64,000 bases of DNA from Bifidobacterium imperatoris (GTDB taxonomy: Bacteria; Actinomycetota; Actinomycetes; Actinomycetales; Bifidobacteriaceae), in contig NZ_NMWV01000011.1 in NCBI RefSeq assembly GCF_002860405.1, positions 148,524-212,523 on the forward strand. Direction: 5' to 3'. The stretch's first letter is position 1, and each line of letters starts with the position of its first letter. Below, in pieces: positions 8,069-16,927 of the stretch. The position numbers were made by a program, and so were the translations under genes. The notes below the pieces were generated by a model. It was not told the origin of the DNA and did no database searches. It saw nothing but the letters and a program-made list of their open reading frames with translations.

Positions 8069-9373
8069 ATGGGTTACGAGTCACTAAGCACTGTTATCGT
8101 GCTGGTGATCGCGGTGATTGTTATTGCCGTATGGCTGCCTGCACGTACGGCCAACGGTATGAAGCGTGCAGCCGAACACCGGCAGGATCGCTACTCGCCC
8201 TCGCTGCGCATTGTGGAAGCGGAGGACGGCAGACGGTTCGGCGATGTCAAGCCGCGTGAGGCGAAAGGGGCAGCAATGCCAGCATCTACAACGTCAGCGA
8301 AGCTGACACCGGCGCATATTGCACATGTGCGTGAGCTGCGCAAGCAGTCCATTAAGCGTCGTCAGATTCTGGTTGGTGTATTGCTCGCTGTGACGGTAGT
8401 GGTGCTGGTGCTTGCCTTTGCTCTGCATTTCAGCCCGCTGTTCGCGCTGATTCCGTTTGCCTTGACTCTTGTAGTGCTTGCTTTGGGCGCGAATGCGGCA
8501 CGCCACGCTCGCGAATGGGAGCGTAAGGTGCATCGCTATGAGCAGTCGCGTAGGCGCTCGGCTCAACTGGCTAAGCGCCAGCAGCAGAAGGCCGCGGTCG
8601 AGGCTGCGAAGGCTGAATCCTCTGCAGCAAAGAGTGTGACTGCTGCTCAAGCTGTTGCACAGGCGGAACATCAGTCCAATGCCAATGATGAGGCTTCTAC
8701 TGAGGTGATGGAACAGCGTCAGATTCGCCGTGTACTGCGTGCCGCGGAAGCTGAACAAGCCAAGGCCAAAGCGTTGCGTGAGGCCGCCGCCCAGGCTAAG
8801 TCCGAGGACGCCAATGTGCAGAGCTCGGCATCTGCATCTGATGCGGGAACAGCTGCGAAATCCAATATCGTTGACAAGCCTTCACTTACTGTTCGCGACG
8901 AGCGTGACCAGGAATCCGCCGATGCGACGTCTGAATTGACATCCGTCAAGCCGGCTCGTGCGCTGGATGTGTTTGATATGGCCGCATCTCAGGATCTTAT
9001 TTCCTTCTCGCTGGGAGAGCCGCGTAATGAAGGCAATGCTCCGGAAAGCTTGGAGATCAAGTCCACGCGTCAGGTTTCCAAGGCTGAACCTGTGGATGTT
9101 GAAGTTGCGCACAAGCTGATTGATGAGGCTCGTGCGGTGAAGGCCGCTGACGATGCCCAGGCTGCCGCTGCGGAAGCAGCTGCTGACACCAATGCAGAAG
9201 ATGCAGCTGTTGCCGATGACAAGAACGCTGAGCAGAACGCGGACAATGCGCCAGCTGAGGATCAGGAATCCTTCAATGAGCGTGAGGCCCATGCCGAAGT
9301 GGAAGCCCCGGCTGCCACTTCCGAATCGCTGAGCGTAGGTCTTGATTCGATTCTTGCCCGCCGCGGTAACTGA
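8069..9373 (+). CDS. Membrane protein resembling SepX/GLPR cell-division proteins
   Basis: A 434-residue protein with an N-terminal membrane segment (residues about 8-24), then VWLPARTANGMKRAAEHRQ and DRYSPSLRIVE, then a membrane hairpin (about 100-118 and 122-140), then a long Ala/Glu/Ser-rich cytoplasmic tail with coiled-coil character that ends SLSVGLDSILARRGN. The N-terminal pattern (membrane segment, V/P-x-W-L-x-R, then RFS/RYSxxxRIL) and the three-segment topology match what I recall of Streptomyces SepX and Corynebacterium GLPR, and the gene follows rimJ as in other actinobacteria. Those proteins act at the septum with FtsZ, SepF or the gephyrin-like Glp. The homology is inferred from topology, motif and position; the tail is low-complexity and cannot be assigned. 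Confidence 0.6.
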   Translation: MGYESLSTVIVLVIAVIVIAVWLPARTANGMKRAAEHRQDRYSPSLRIVEAEDGRRFGDVKPREAKGAAMPASTTSAKLTPAHIAHVRELRKQSIKRRQILVGVLLAVTVVVLVLAFALHFSPLFALIPFALTLVVLALGANAARHAREWERKVHRYEQSRRRSAQLAKRQQQKAAVEAAKAESSAAKSVTAAQAVAQAEHQSNANDEASTEVMEQRQIRRVLRAAEAEQAKAKALREAAAQAKSEDANVQSSASASDAGTAAKSNIVDKPSLTVRDERDQESADATSELTSVKPARALDVFDMAASQDLISFSLGEPRNEGNAPESLEIKSTRQVSKAEPVDVEVAHKLIDEARAVKAADDAQAAAAEAAADTNAEDAAVADDKNAEQNADNAPAEDQESFNEREAHAEVEAPAATSESLSVGLDSILARRGN

Positions 9374-9388
9374 TTTTCTCTCACAGCG

Positions 9389-9415
9389 TTAGCACTCGAG
9401 TTGGCAGAGTGCTAA
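9389..9415 (+). promoter_or_regulatory. CIRCE element (HrcA operator)
   Basis: TTAGCACTC-N9-GAGTGCTAA, a perfect CIRCE inverted repeat, 118 bases upstream of the groES start. HrcA binds CIRCE to repress chaperonin genes until heat shock. Confidence 0.97.
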
Positions 9416-9533
9416 TAATCGCGCTACCATGTGTCCTAGCGCAAAGGGACAACGCAAGTGATCGTCAGCCTCTTGAGGCGTTCTGGCGCGGCATTATCGA
9501 ACTGAACTACAAGCAGATACGAGGTGACCCACA

Positions 9534-9827
9534 GTGTCGATTAAGCTCACACCGTTGGAAGACAAGATCATCGTCAAGCAGGCAGAAGCCCAGACCCAGA
9601 CCGCATCCGGCCTGTACATTCCGGACAACGCCAAGGAGAAGCCGCAGCAGGGTGAAGTGCTGGCCGTTGGCCCGGGCCGTCGTGACGACAAGGGCGAGCG
9701 CATCCCGATGGATGTCAAGGTTGGCGACAAGGTGCTGTACTCCAAGTACGGCGGCACCGAAGTGCACTACGAGGGTGAGGATTACCTCATCATCGGTGCT
9801 CGCGATGTGCTGGCCATCCTCGGCTGA
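9534..9827 (+). CDS. groS: Co-chaperonin GroES (Cpn10)
   Basis: A 97-residue 10-kDa chaperonin that caps the GroEL cavity as a heptamer. It begins [15 protein letters not shown] and contains [20 protein letters not shown], the mobile-loop region that contacts GroEL, and [14 protein letters not shown]. The start is a GTG at 9534 preceded by CGAGGTGACC. The gene stands alone with its own CIRCE element and terminator; groEL is not next to it, as is usual in bifidobacteria. Regulation by HrcA is expected from the operator. Confidence 0.97.
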   Translation: MSIKLTPLEDKIIVKQAEAQTQTASGLYIPDNAKEKPQQGEVLAVGPGRRDDKGERIPMDVKVGDKVLYSKYGGTEVHYEGEDYLIIGARDVLAILG

Positions 9828-9868
9828 GCTAGCTTACGCAGCTAGATAGCGCGAACATAACGCTTTTT

Positions 9869-9903
9869 ATCCCGGTTGTTCTTCGTGAACGGCCGGGATT
9901 TTG
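9869..9903 (+). terminator. Terminator after groES
   Basis: Stem ATCCCGG (9869-9875) with CCGGGAT (9893-9899) followed by TTTT. Confidence 0.85.
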
Positions 9904-10050
9904 CATACTTCTCATGCTCATAGCGTATTTGAGCCTGCAGGTGGGGTACACGTACACTGGATAGCGGAATACCGGGCACTATCTTTGCCTGTATTCCGGT
10001 GCGCCGCACGTCCGTTGGTCGGCGGTGAAGTCCCTATGGAAGAGGCTGCC

Positions 10051-11070
10051 ATGACTGTTCCCGTCAATCCCACTGCCAACGCTGTTACTCAGCCGGTTGA
10101 AGCTGCTCAGGGCGATGCAGAAGCCGAAGCTCCGTCTGCTGCGGCTCTTGTGCACATCGCCGATGCTCTTGCTTCCGCATTATCCAGCTCTCGTGAAGTC
10201 ATAGATCTTGTGGTCACTACATTTGCGGCTGGCGGTCATTTGCTGCTTGAGGATGTGCCGGGCGTTGGCAAGACCACATTGGCGCGCGCTATGGGTCAAG
10301 CCATTGGCGGGCGAGCGCGCCGTATTCAGTTCACTCCTGATCTGCTGCCCAGCGATTTGACTGGTGTGAGCATTTATTCTCGGGATTCGCATGAATTTGA
10401 GTTCCACCCTGGACCATTGTTCGCCAATATCGTTATTGCCGACGAAATCAATCGCGCGAATCCTAAAACCCAGTCCGCCATGTTGGAGGCAATGAGTGAG
10501 GGGCAAATCAGTGTGGATGGCAACACGCATACGTTGCCGAATCCGTATCTGGTGATTGCCACGCAGAATCCTATTGAGTTGGAAGGCACGTATCCGCTGC
10601 CGGAAGCCCAACTTGACCGTTTCATGACATGCTCGAGTTTTGGCTACCCATCTGCCAAGGCGGAGGCGGCAATGCTGACGGCTACCGACTGGTCCAATCC
10701 GTTGGAACGTGTCGCTCAGATCTGCAGCGCCGAGGAGGCCGGGCGGTTGCGCGATGCGGTTCGTACGGTGGTTATTGCCGATGCGGTCGCTGACTATATC
10801 GTGGCGCTGACTCGTGCGACTCGCATACGTGAAGATGTACGCTATGGTGCTTCGCCGCGTGCCAGCCTGCATCTGGCAGCAATGGCTCGCGCTCGCGCAT
10901 TCATCAATGGTCGTGATTATGTGCTGCCGGATGATGTGCAAACGTTGGCGGTTCCCGTTTTGGCTCATCGACTGGTTTTGGATGATGCCGGTTTCGGTTC
11001 CAGTGATTTGGAACATGCACGACAGATTATTGCCGATATTGTGTCCAGTACGCCTGTGCCTCGCGCCTAA
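10051..11070 (+). CDS. MoxR-family AAA+ ATPase
   Basis: A 339-residue AAA+ ATPase of the MoxR class, thought to act as a chaperone for cofactor insertion or complex assembly. Walker A is DVPGVGKTTLARA (GVGKTT at about 71-76). Walker B is IVIADEINRANPKTQSAMLEAM, and the family sensor ATQNPIELEGTYPLPEAQLDR is intact. A C-terminal lid follows (RYGASPRASLHLAAMARARA). I chose the ATG at 10051 with AAGAGG five bases upstream; an in-frame ATG at 10036 and an open frame to 9901 also exist. The next gene, 16 bases on, encodes DUF58 and transglutaminase modules, the classic MoxR partners, so the pair forms one unit. Confidence 0.9.
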   Translation: MTVPVNPTANAVTQPVEAAQGDAEAEAPSAAALVHIADALASALSSSREVIDLVVTTFAAGGHLLLEDVPGVGKTTLARAMGQAIGGRARRIQFTPDLLPSDLTGVSIYSRDSHEFEFHPGPLFANIVIADEINRANPKTQSAMLEAMSEGQISVDGNTHTLPNPYLVIATQNPIELEGTYPLPEAQLDRFMTCSSFGYPSAKAEAAMLTATDWSNPLERVAQICSAEEAGRLRDAVRTVVIADAVADYIVALTRATRIREDVRYGASPRASLHLAAMARARAFINGRDYVLPDDVQTLAVPVLAHRLVLDDAGFGSSDLEHARQIIADIVSSTPVPRA

Positions 11071-11086
11071 CGGTGTGTGAGTATCA

Positions 11087-14000
11087 ATGATGGTTACGCG
11101 CAGACGATTACAGCGGCAACATTTCCGCAGACACGGACTTATTCGTCCGACTATTGGCGGGCTGGTCCTGCTGGCTGCGGATGCCGCAAGTTGTTTCGGC
11201 GGCCTGCTGCTGGATGAACGCACGCTGATGGATGTGTCCATTGCCATTGCGGTATTGTTCCTCTGCTCAGTAGTGATGATTGTGCTGCAATGGTTCGGTG
11301 TACTGGCCATAGGACACCCGCGGTATCGCCGGCAAATCGAGCAACGGGACCAATCTGGGCGCGTAGTGGCGCGTATTACAGGTGAGCCGCCAGCAGATCG
11401 ACGTGGACGATACGTTACCGTCAACACATTGGTGCATTGGATAGCTCCATTGGGGCTGATTGCGGCAACCCGAATCATGCCGATAACGGATGAAACCTTG
11501 ATATTGCCGCAGGTTCAAGCTGCTACGGATGATGCCGGTATTGCGGCTGATACGAGACAGGCCGGCATAAGCCATCAGGAGTCATCCGGCGGTGTACGCT
11601 CCTACGCTCCCGGCGATCCATTGAAGCTTATTTCCTGGAAGCACACGGCTCGGCGCGGCGAACTGATGACGCGTGAGACTGGGCGTAATGCTCGCCCCGC
11701 ACTTATCGTGGTGCTGCATACCGATGTGAGCGCCCAACGGCTCGATGTTCAAGTGGCTTCCGTGCTGCCTATTGTGCGTGCGGCGGGAAAGCGTGGCCAG
11801 CGCATCATCGTCACAGACGGCGTTCAATCGCATGAAGGAATAGCGAACGTTGACCGATTCCTGGCTGCAGCGTGCCCTGTGGAATCGGGGTCGGCGCCGT
11901 CCCGTGAAGCGGTCGTTCGGCGTCTCGCTGCCCAAGGTCCGTCGCTTGTGGTTGATGCGATGGAGGTGCAACCCCTTGTAGTGGAGTTTGCCCCCAAGAA
12001 AACGATTCCAAGCGAGTCTTTCTCGTCTACAAGGGGCTGGCTTCCCCTGCTCATCTGCTTTATTGTCGCTCTCAATGCACTGAGAGGCCTCATCGAGCCA
12101 ACAGGCATGTGGATATGGTTCGCCGCAGCCGTCTTCATGGTGATTGCCGCGGGAAGTACGATGCAGAGTGCGTATTTGGCGAATCATATTCACCGTCCGC
12201 GATGGGTGATCGATACGCTCAGAATTGCGATGTTCGCCATAGCGGAAGCGCTGGCCGTCGCAGTGCTTTCCGTGATTCATCTGCACGATACGCTTGCGCA
12301 AATCTGGTCGAAGGGCAATCTGGCTGCGAATCTTGCGGATTCGTGGAGCTCATATATAAGCGCTGTAACCAGTGGCTTCAACTCGCTTAATCTGCAATTG
12401 CCGCCATTGAAGGTTGTGGGGCATGCGGATTTATTCCTGCTGATACTTGTTGCCGCTGCAGGTCTGCTGATTCGTTTCGTGCTGCTTTGGCGCGCTGCCC
12501 AGCCTGTTATGGCCGCTCTGCCGGTGGTGGCGTTGGCCGCGGATTATGCGCTCGCCGGCCATACGGCACCATTGTGGGCCATTGGTCTGGTGATTGCGTC
12601 CTTCCCGCTGCTGCTTTGGTCCGCGCACCCTGAACGCACGCATCCTGATGCCAAGCTTGAGACCAACCTGCGAGGTCGTAAGGATTCTGCGTCACGCAGC
12701 ATCCTGAAACTCACCCCGCTATTGGCTGCCGCGCTCGCCGTTGCCATCACTCTGCCGCTTACAGCACCGGCCGCCGACTTGGCGTATCGGGTGCCATTGT
12801 CCATCGGCGAAGGCGGCGGTATGTTCACTTCGAACACCGTCAGCCCGATGATTGATTTGAAGCGAAACATCACCGCCGGATCGGATACTACGGTGCTGAC
12901 GTATCAGTCGTATAAGCGCAGTTATCTGCGACTGACCACACTGGATAACTTCGACGGTGACTCCTGGGGATACGACCGTGAAATTGCGATTGACGCCGGA
13001 CTATACGGTTCGGGTATCCAACTTGGTCGCAATAGCGAAGACGAGCTCACTCGTGAACAGCGACGCGGTATGAACCCCTTAAGCTTGTACATGTATGTCC
13101 TCGGGTACGGCGGCTACCAGGTAGTCACTACGAACCAGAACACGCTCGAACAGTTCATGGTGAACGCCACTGTGCGCATCGACACACTCAAATCACGGTT
13201 CCTGCCAGTTCCCGGCATGGCTACGTATGTGGAAGGTGCGGGCAGCGACTGGCTTATGTATCAGGACGGCACGGTATACAACCGTACGTCAGGAACATCC
13301 GCGGACACCTCGTACACCGTTTTCGGTACCGACATCGATCCCATCACGAATTCAAGCGGATTCAGCAAGTTGTCCGTAATCACGGATGCGAAAAACAGTC
13401 TGATGGGGAACCGGACTTCTTCCAGCAACGAAGAGAAGCAGGCCTGGCAGCAAGCGCGACGGAACCTTGCCGATACGGGACTTGCTAGTGTGCAAGGCAA
13501 TCTGTTGATTATTAATGCCGCTATCGGCTCCGACGGTGCGATTACCGGGCCGTCAGGCTGGTATCTAGGAAAAGTCATTTATGGTGGCGGAGAGACGCAA
13601 ACCGTCAACGGCCAGGTCATTAACATGCCGAGCGGCATTGTTTTCGACGACACCGTAGTCAGTCAACTGGGCTTCGGGCGAGACGATTACGTTATCGGCG
13701 CAGGAGAAGCGAACGCTTTTGTTCTCGCTATGCCCATTACCGACGCGGTGGTCGCACAGCCCATGAACAGTAGCGTGTCCACGTTCTACGGTCAGGATAT
13801 GTGGGAGCGACAGGCCATTGAGACGTTACGGCAGACGCATTCGGAACTTGCCGCGTTCTCGGTCATGCCCGGTAGTGAAGGCGACGTGAGTAATCCGTTC
13901 ATCGAACAATTGCAGCAGTACGCTGAGCGCAGCGATAAGCGGGCGCATACAAGCCGATATACGGCACTGCCCAAACAGCTGCCGGCCAATATTCGTTCCG

Positions 14001-15097
14001 TAATCAAGCAGGCGCAGGCGGATGGGATACCCGTCACCGGCTCCAGCTACGACGATCAGGCGCGCGCGATGCGCTGGCTGGTGGAATACTTCACCAATCC
14101 CGAGAACCATTTCACGTATTCGCTTGACGCCCCGGACGGCGACGGGCGGAATAATCTGGAGGTCATCAATGATTTTCTGGATTCGGAAAACGGACATTCG
14201 GGATACTGTCAACATTACGCTTCGGCTTTAGCGGTACTTGGGCGTGCGCTGGGTGTGCCTACGCGCATGGTGCTTGGGTACAACGCCGGTGTGGAGCCAC
14301 GTAGCGAAGATGGCTTTTTCACCGTGCAGTCCAAGCAACTGCACGCATGGGTGGAAGCCTATTTGGATGGTGTGGGTTGGGTGCCGTTTGACGTGACGCC
14401 GGCCACCACAGAAAACGGTTCTGCCTCCTCGGACGCTGATTCCAGCGCTAACACCGCTGACTCCTCGAATGACGCTGATGTTCCAGAAGTGACGATTTCC
14501 CCGGATCCAAGCTCACCGGAATCATCCGAGGAAAACGGCAATACCGATGCAGCACAATCCTCCAAAGCCGCAGGCAATGCCTCCAAACAGCACACCACTG
14601 ACGAGGCTGCTCATGATTCCGGAAACACTTGGAATGCGATAACCGATTGGTATGCGGCCAAGGCGATATGGGTGCGTGTGCTGCTGCTCGCGGCAATAGC
14701 GGTGGCCCTATTCGCAATAGGTTGTGCGGTACCGCGATGGTTGCGTTGGGTGCGCCGGCGCCGGGTACTGCGCATCGTGGCTCGTGCCCAAGCCCATCCG
14801 GATGACGAAGAATTGACCAGTAATGCATGGATGGCTGTATGGCGGTTGATTCGGCGAGAAGCACGTCGAACAGTTCGCCGTCATGCGCGGCATGGTGCTA
14901 TCAGCCGTAATCAACAGCTGATTACGCATCCCAAACCCACCGATACCGACTTGGATATTGCCCAAGCCATAGCGGCAGAAGATCCGGCACGTGCGGACAT
15001 GGCGCTCGCCGCAGCCCGCAATGCCACTGCTGCCGCGTTCGGCGGGCGCAGCGAACATATTGGACTGTTGAAAACCGCGCAAATTCGGGCTTTATAA
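11087..15097 (+). CDS. DUF58 plus TgpA-type transglutaminase fusion membrane protein
   Basis: One 1336-residue protein combining two normally separate genes. Residues 1-310: two membrane segments and a DUF58 domain with the signature SGGVRSYAPGDPLKLISWKH followed by TARRGELMTRE. Residues about 325-525: a polytopic membrane block as in TgpA (DUF3488). Residues about 545-990: a large, probably extracytoplasmic region. Residues about 1000-1105: the transglutaminase core with Cys1041 (SGYCQHYA), His1086 (HAWVEAY) and Asp1102 (PFDVTPA), an intact catalytic triad. Then a Ser/Asp/Glu-rich linker (1105-1185), one membrane segment (about 1192-1213) and a basic tail. TgpA-like proteins are implicated in cell-envelope maintenance. 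The reading frame is uninterrupted throughout, so this is a true fusion in this sequence. Cotranscribed with moxR. Confidence 0.88.
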   Translation: MMVTRRRLQRQHFRRHGLIRPTIGGLVLLAADAASCFGGLLLDERTLMDVSIAIAVLFLCSVVMIVLQWFGVLAIGHPRYRRQIEQRDQSGRVVARITGEPPADRRGRYVTVNTLVHWIAPLGLIAATRIMPITDETLILPQVQAATDDAGIAADTRQAGISHQESSGGVRSYAPGDPLKLISWKHTARRGELMTRETGRNARPALIVVLHTDVSAQRLDVQVASVLPIVRAAGKRGQRIIVTDGVQSHEGIANVDRFLAAACPVESGSAPSREAVVRRLAAQGPSLVVDAMEVQPLVVEFAPKKTIPSESFSSTRGWLPLLICFIVALNALRGLIEPTGMWIWFAAAVFMVIAAGSTMQSAYLANHIHRPRWVIDTLRIAMFAIAEALAVAVLSVIHLHDTLAQIWSKGNLAANLADSWSSYISAVTSGFNSLNLQLPPLKVVGHADLFLLILVAAAGLLIRFVLLWRAAQPVMAALPVVALAADYALAGHTAPLWAIGLVIASFPLLLWSAHPERTHPDAKLETNLRGRKDSASRSILKLTPLLAAALAVAITLPLTAPAADLAYRVPLSIGEGGGMFTSNTVSPMIDLKRNITAGSDTTVLTYQSYKRSYLRLTTLDNFDGDSWGYDREIAIDAGLYGSGIQLGRNSEDELTREQRRGMNPLSLYMYVLGYGGYQVVTTNQNTLEQFMVNATVRIDTLKSRFLPVPGMATYVEGAGSDWLMYQDGTVYNRTSGTSADTSYTVFGTDIDPITNSSGFSKLSVITDAKNSLMGNRTSSSNEEKQAWQQARRNLADTGLASVQGNLLIINAAIGSDGAITGPSGWYLGKVIYGGGETQTVNGQVINMPSGIVFDDTVVSQLGFGRDDYVIGAGEANAFVLAMPITDAVVAQPMNSSVSTFYGQDMWERQAIETLRQTHSELAAFSVMPGSEGDVSNPFIEQLQQYAERSDKRAHTSRYTALPKQLPANIRSVIKQAQADGIPVTGSSYDDQARAMRWLVEYFTNPENHFTYSLDAPDGDGRNNLEVINDFLDSENGHSGYCQHYASALAVLGRALGVPTRMVLGYNAGVEPRSEDGFFTVQSKQLHAWVEAYLDGVGWVPFDVTPATTENGSASSDADSSANTADSSNDADVPEVTISPDPSSPESSEENGNTDAAQSSKAAGNASKQHTTDEAAHDSGNTWNAITDWYAAKAIWVRVLLLAAIAVALFAIGCAVPRWLRWVRRRRVLRIVARAQAHPDDEELTSNAWMAVWRLIRREARRTVRRHARHGAISRNQQLITHPKPTDTDLDIAQAIAAEDPARADMALAAARNATAAAFGGRSEHIGLLKTAQIRAL

Positions 15098-15131
15098 GTA
15101 GCGGAAAAGAAAAACGGTATAGGATGGGGCC

Positions 15132-16211
15132 ATGAGTTTCAAACATCGCAGCATTATTGACACCATCCCCTCCTACAAGCAGGGCAAGCCGGCTCCCAAG
15201 GTTGAGGGCCAGCGCTCCTTCAAGATTTCCAGCAACGAGAATGCATTCGACCCGCTACCCAGCGTGGTCAAGGCCATTGAAGGTCACGCGTTGCCGCACC
15301 TGAACCGCTACCCGGATATGCGCGGTTGGGCTGTGGTGGAGCGTCTGGCCGAGGAAATCGGCGTCAAGCCGGAAAACATCGTGCTCGGTTGCGGCTCCAC
15401 CGAGGTCATCACTCAGCTGGTGCAGCTAGTTGCAGGCCCCGGCGATGAAGTCGTGTACCCGTGGCGTAGCTTCGAGGCCTACCCGATTATCGTGGCCGGC
15501 GCTGGTGCCACCAGCGTACAGGTGCCGAATCTGCCGGACGGCTCGCACGACATCGATGGTCTGATCAACGCGGTCAACGAGAAAACCCGCTTAGTTATCG
15601 TCAACAACCCGAACAATCCGACCTCCACTTCCGTGGCTGCCGAAGACGCGCATCGACTCATGGAAGCAGTGCCTTCCGACGTGCTCGTATTGTTCGATGA
15701 AGCATACTTCCAGTTCAATACGGATGCCGATACGTCCGTGGCTATGGATCTGTTCCGTGAATTCCCGAACGTGGTGGTGGCCCACACCTTCTCCAAGGCA
15801 TACGGTCTGGCCGGTCTGCGTATCGGTTATGGCATTGCTCCGGAAGACGTGATTGACGGTATGCGCAAGGTGGCATTGCCCTTCGGCGTGACCGATGTGG
15901 CTCAAACCGCGGCGCTCGCCAGCCTCAACGCCTACGATGAGCTGACCGATCGAGTGAAGTCGATTATTTCCGAACGCAACCGTGTGGTGGCTGCGCTGAA
16001 GGATCAGGGATGGGAATTCCCGGAGCCGTACGCGAACTTCTTCTGGCTGCCGTTGGGGGAGAAGACGGATGAGGCCGCCGCGCAGTTCTTGGCTGCTGGC
16101 CTGTCCACGCGCGTCTTCTCTGGTGAAGGCATTCGCATCTCCATCGGAGAAGTGGAGGCCAACGATCTGGTCATCGACGTATGCGCCAAGCTTAAGGCTG
16201 CTGGTTTCTAA
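15132..16211 (+). CDS. hisC: Histidinol-phosphate aminotransferase-type PLP enzyme
   Basis: A 359-residue fold-type I aminotransferase. Recognisable parts are KISSNENAFDPLPSVVKAI, the PLP phosphate-contact GCGSTEVI, NNPNNPTST, the LFDEAYFQF strand with the PLP-binding Asp, the Schiff-base lysine in HTFSKAYGLAGLRIGYG, and the C-terminal RISIGEVEAND with the substrate-carboxylate Arg. It starts at ATG 15132. No other his gene is nearby, so it could be HisC itself or a second copy acting on aromatic amino acids; the sequence alone does not decide. Confidence 0.85.
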   Translation: MSFKHRSIIDTIPSYKQGKPAPKVEGQRSFKISSNENAFDPLPSVVKAIEGHALPHLNRYPDMRGWAVVERLAEEIGVKPENIVLGCGSTEVITQLVQLVAGPGDEVVYPWRSFEAYPIIVAGAGATSVQVPNLPDGSHDIDGLINAVNEKTRLVIVNNPNNPTSTSVAAEDAHRLMEAVPSDVLVLFDEAYFQFNTDADTSVAMDLFREFPNVVVAHTFSKAYGLAGLRIGYGIAPEDVIDGMRKVALPFGVTDVAQTAALASLNAYDELTDRVKSIISERNRVVAALKDQGWEFPEPYANFFWLPLGEKTDEAAAQFLAAGLSTRVFSGEGIRISIGEVEANDLVIDVCAKLKAAGF

Positions 16212-16215
16212 CCGA

Positions 16216-16239
16216 TTTTCCTTGAAAATTCAAGGAAAA
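16216..16239 (+). terminator. Hairpin after the hisC-type gene
   Basis: Perfect inverted repeat TTTTCCTTGAA / TTCAAGGAAAA with a 2-base centre, starting 5 bases after the stop codon. No T run follows, so termination is likely but not certain. Confidence 0.45.
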
Positions 16240-16370
16240 CAGCTCCAGTAACGGGTAGTGGAAGCTGTTGCGACACGCCGAAATCGTGTCTAAAGTTGCG
16301 CGCGTCCGCCAGATGTGTTTATATATCCGAGTTGCCTGTTGAGGTCGAACACCGCAGCGGGAAACAGACT

Positions 16371-16452
16371 GGCGGATTTCCCAAGCGGTCAAAGGGAGCT
16401 GACTGTAAATCAGCCGCTTCGTGCTTCAGTGGTTCGAATCCACTATCCGCCA
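16371..16452 (+). tRNA. tRNA-Tyr (GTA)
   Basis: Acceptor stem GGCGGAT pairs with ATCCGCC, discriminator A. The anticodon loop is CTGTAAA with GTA at 16405-16407. A long variable arm, as in bacterial tRNA-Tyr, precedes the T arm GTGGTTCGAATCCAC. CCA is not encoded. First of a cluster of three tRNAs. Confidence 0.95.
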
Positions 16453-16453
16453 C

Positions 16454-16525
<72 letters not shown>

Positions 16526-16529
16526 CTCT

Positions 16530-16603
16530 GGCGGGGTAGCTCAGCTGGCTAGAGCGTACGACTCATAATCGTAAGGTCAAGAGTTCGAGCCTCTTCCTCG
16601 CTA
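16530..16603 (+). tRNA. tRNA-Met (CAT)
   Basis: Acceptor GGCGGGG pairs with CCTCGCT with two G-U pairs, discriminator A. D arm GCTCAGCTGGCTAGAGC, anticodon stem TACGA/TCGTA with loop CTCATAA (CAT at 16564-16566), T arm AGAGTTCGAGCCTCT. The first acceptor pair is formable, which favours elongator over initiator tRNA. Cotranscribed with rpmG immediately downstream. Confidence 0.93.
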
Positions 16604-16665
16604 CAAACTGCGCCCGCTAACCGGTGGGCGCAAATTATACCTAGTAAACACAGAGGTGAATGAGA

Positions 16666-16833
16666 ATGGCTAAGAGCGCCGACATCCGTCCGGGCATCAC
16701 GCTGGCCTGCACCGAGTGCAAGGAGCGCAACTACATTACGACCAAGAATCGTCGTAACACCCCAGATCGTCTTGAGCTCAAGAAGTTCTGCCCGCGCTGC
16801 GGCAAGCAGACCGTGCACCGCGAGACTCGTTGA
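16666..16833 (+). CDS. rpmG: 50S ribosomal protein L33
   Basis: A 55-residue ribosomal protein: [18 protein letters not shown] at the start, [18 protein letters not shown] in the second half. The four cysteines (C15, C18, C42, C45) form the zinc ribbon of the C+ type L33. AGAGGTGAATGAG precedes the ATG. It follows the tRNA cluster by 62 bases, a common actinobacterial tRNA-rpmG arrangement, and ends at a strong terminator. Confidence 0.96.
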   Translation: MAKSADIRPGITLACTECKERNYITTKNRRNTPDRLELKKFCPRCGKQTVHRETR

Positions 16834-16853
16834 TCGCACGATAATAAACTTCA

Positions 16854-16880
16854 AACCCAGCCCATGTGGCTGGGTTTTTT
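16854..16880 (+). terminator. Terminator after rpmG
   Basis: AACCCAGCC (16854-16862), five-base loop, GGCTGGGTT (16868-16876), then TTTT. Confidence 0.95.
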
Positions 16881-16927
16881 CGTATCATTTCACTCCGTAT
16901 TTTCCACAACCGCTAGGATAGGAAAGC

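Noticed and set aside
10036..11086. Idea that moxR starts at 9901.
   Set aside because: The extension crosses the groES terminator flank and lacks MoxR homology; ATG 10051 has a good ribosome binding site.
11087..15097. Possibility that the DUF58-transglutaminase chain is two genes joined by a missed stop.
   Set aside because: No stop codon or internal start with ribosome binding site was found at the domain boundary (about 12000-12060); the frame is continuous.
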